NCBI GenBank assembly: GCA_933207985.1 | Contig: OW240920.1 | Coordinates: 130,952,167 to 131,016,166 of the forward strand | Source of the DNA: Pelobates cultripes | Taxonomy: Eukaryota; Chordata; Amphibia; Anura; Pelobatidae | Length of the DNA: 64,000 nucleotides | Reading direction: 5' to 3' | In this document: one piece after another, positions 24,001 through 64,000 of the stretch | How positions within the stretch are numbered: position 1 is the first letter of the stretch | Layout: each line of letters starts with the position of its first letter | Made by a program: the position numbers and the translations under genes | The notes under the pieces: generated by a model | The model's input: only the letters and a program-made list of their open reading frames with translations | What the model was told of the DNA's origin: nothing | The model's database searches: none

Positions 24001-25049
24001 GGGATCACCCCCTCCCTTCCTCCTCCCCACCTGCAGTTCCCAGGAAGCTGGGCAGGCGCACTTTGCCACCTATCCTGACAGCTCGGCTCTTTTTCTGGCC
24101 ATGGCTAAGGCAGTAGCAGAGCCCCATGCCCCCAATACTGAGCACCCCACTGCAGGCACACAGTACATGGTAAACCCGGGGGCTGAATCCCAGCACCAGA
24201 TCTGTCCCAGGGTCTGGAGAAGGGCAGCACATGCGAGGCAGGCGCACTGACGCCATGTATCAAAGACTGCGTCAGACGCAAACTGGATTCTGGGCAAAGG
24301 TGGAGGTGGGCTGAAGGGGCCCCATGTAATTTCAGAGCAGCTGCTGCTTCCGCTGTCCTGCTAATTGCTATCACAGTGATGGCTGTATAGTACAATCTCA
24401 GACATTGCTGGACTCCAGCTATCCAGCACTATAGTTCTTATTATTTATTGGCATTTATTTATAGAGTTTATAGTTCAGTCAAATTGCAGATCATCAGCTG
24501 TTGAAGGACTACCAGTCCCATGAAGCTTTGCCAGCCCCAAGGTTGGCAAAGCATAGAGACAGGTGGCATCTGACCTGATTCACACAATAAACTGTACAAA
24601 AGTCATAAAAATCCAGGAACCAGAAGTACTGTAATACATTCTCCTCTTGTATCTTGTGTTAATTGTTCATGTTACCAGGCTATTAAAGGGGATTGTCCGT
24701 TAATATATATGGGTATTCTTCAACCTCATCTATCTAATGTTATTGATATTACTGATGTTAACCCCATTAAAACATAATAAAGAGATAAATAAATAAACTG
24801 TGTAAATGTCAGTTATGAATAACCATCCCTTGTGTAAAATACTCATTTACAGGGGTTTTAGATCAAACCAAGGGTGACACATGAATTGATCAGAATTCTA
24901 ATTGATCACTAATGGGATTTCATCCCTTTACCCCAGCCATTTAGTAAGCAGATCATTATTTATGGTTTTATACATTTGCCAGCAGGTCTCCCAGCCAGCC
25001 AGGACTTTACTGCCCTCTTGTTATGGACTACACTTCCTATGACGCCCAG
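24001..25049. other. Upstream intergenic DNA, locally GC-rich
   Basis: 24000-24350 is GC-richer than its surroundings and has three overlapping minus-strand frames of 75-96 codons, none of which I recognise. The rest is AT-rich. A divergent gene start cannot be excluded but is not supported. Confidence 0.4.
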
Positions 25050-25441
25050 CCAACCTTTGTCCCAGCAGTTGGGCAATAATGCACTAGAGCCGTGCCAGGA
25101 CTAATCATGGCGGCCGCTGCATCACTGCCCTTCCTCGCAGTGACGTCATCAAAACGCGCCATGCTCTGTTGTTGTGTTTTCAAACCTTATTCAAAGCACG
25201 GGATTTATAACTTCCCTCGAACGTGGGCGGCCCGCGATATGTACCCACCTGGCCCTGCGGTAAGTGGGCCGCGTGCTCAGAGACTGCGGTTTATCGGGTG
25301 CTTTGGGGCTGGAGGCTCCGACAAAATGGCGCCTGTGACGGAGACAGGGAGAGCAGCCGGCCGTGTGGTCTCTGGTGCTTAGAGCTCGGTGTTGTCTCCT
25401 TCCTACGTCATGTCGTGCGCGCACCCAGCTCGGGGAGGAAG
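25050..25441 (+). promoter_or_regulatory. MED12: MED12 CpG-rich promoter and 5' UTR region
   Basis: CpG density rises sharply relative to flanks. The region contains a full palindromic CRE (TGACGTCA, 25141-25148), ATGGCGGCCGC at 25107, AAAATGGCGCC at 25324, and the exon 1 start. This is typical of a housekeeping CpG-island promoter. The transcription start is not determinable from sequence alone. Confidence 0.65.
25141..25148 (+). promoter_or_regulatory. cAMP-response element (CREB/ATF site)
   Basis: A perfect TGACGTCA palindrome, 301 bases upstream of the MED12 start codon and within the CpG-rich segment. It is a candidate CREB/ATF site. Confidence 0.6.
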
Positions 25442-63537
<38,096 letters not shown>

Positions 63538-64000
63538 GTATGTAAGAAGAGTAGAAATGTCTCATTTAGTAAACATGTAGTTTTACATCTGATATCGTAA
63601 GGTGATGTGAAGTGGAACTTTCACTTTTTTTTTTTTCCATCTTTGTAAACACTTCTGCTTGCTATTTCATAAAATTCTATTTAGCAAAACACATAAATTT
63701 AATTTAGTTTACTGTCAAAACCTGTTAATATGCGTTGCTGTTTTATTGCATTTAGCCATTGTGAGATGGGAATCATGGGATATGCAAGTCGACGGTTAGG
63801 AATGCCGTTGTGATGTTAGAGTAAAGTTATTTCCATTTGTTTAGAGGAAATAAAAATTGAATGGTGTGTAAAATGATGATTATAAATTATTTTTATTTGT
63901 TTTAGAAAATAAAATGCTCTCATCTAAAGTATGACATGTTCTTTAAGATCATATTAAACGGTAATACGGTGCAGGCTACACATAACGTTATTAAAGTCTA
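63538..64000. other. Start of MED12 intron 39
   Basis: The donor is GTATGT. AT-rich sequence without a further exon or repeat to the window edge. Confidence 0.7.

Noticed and set aside
24005..24395. Possible divergent small membrane-protein gene upstream of MED12
   Set aside because: Three overlapping frames are equally open, no domain was recognised and no splice structure is evident. A transcript would be needed.
63538..64000. Next MED12 exon
   Set aside because: No acceptor followed by a Gln/Pro-rich frame could be found before the window ends.

Overview
This is vertebrate nuclear DNA, most likely from an amphibian and probably a frog. The inference rests on a split protein-coding gene with standard GT-AG introns, abundant CR1-like, L2 and Penelope-like retroelements, and many short palindromic DNA transposons of types common in anuran genomes. 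There are no bacterial features such as operons, and no CRISPR array, rRNA or tRNA that I can recognise.

Positions 1 to about 25,000 hold no host gene I can support and are a mosaic of mobile elements. Two Penelope-like elements (PLEs) dominate. One at 9475-15391 is nearly complete: reverse transcriptase plus a GIY-YIG-type endonuclease, broken by frameshifts and one in-frame stop, between inverted arms of about 870 bp. A rearranged relative lies at 201-4317. The 3' part of both elements and about 2.4 kb of following DNA are repeated almost identically (2195-6745 and 13255-17796), and the first copy stops exactly at a 100-N assembly gap (6746-6845). This may be a false duplication or a real segmental one. 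The PLE 3' arms carry a motif resembling a hammerhead ribozyme. CR1-like LINE fragments (one inserted in another), an L2 LINE, foldback elements and a hAT-type MITE with its target duplication fill the rest.

From about 25,050 to the right edge the window holds MED12, the Mediator kinase-module subunit 12, on the + strand. A CpG-rich promoter with a CRE precedes the start codon, which lies inside a YY1-like motif. I could place 39 coding exons (25442-63537), all GT-AG with consistent phase, totalling 5760 nt or 1920 codons. The Gln-rich C-terminus lies beyond the window. Residue numbering over the first exons matches human MED12, so the CDK8-activating segment around Gly44 is intact. Intron 1 (13.9 kb) begins with a 3.6-kb minisatellite of 64-bp units and also contains a 1-kb foldback element. 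Intron 17 has a 31-bp minisatellite, and intron 28 a head-to-head LINE pair. Introns 20 and 23 carry TTAA-flanked MITEs.

All calls come from reading the sequence. No database search was run, so transposon family names are by motif recognition only.
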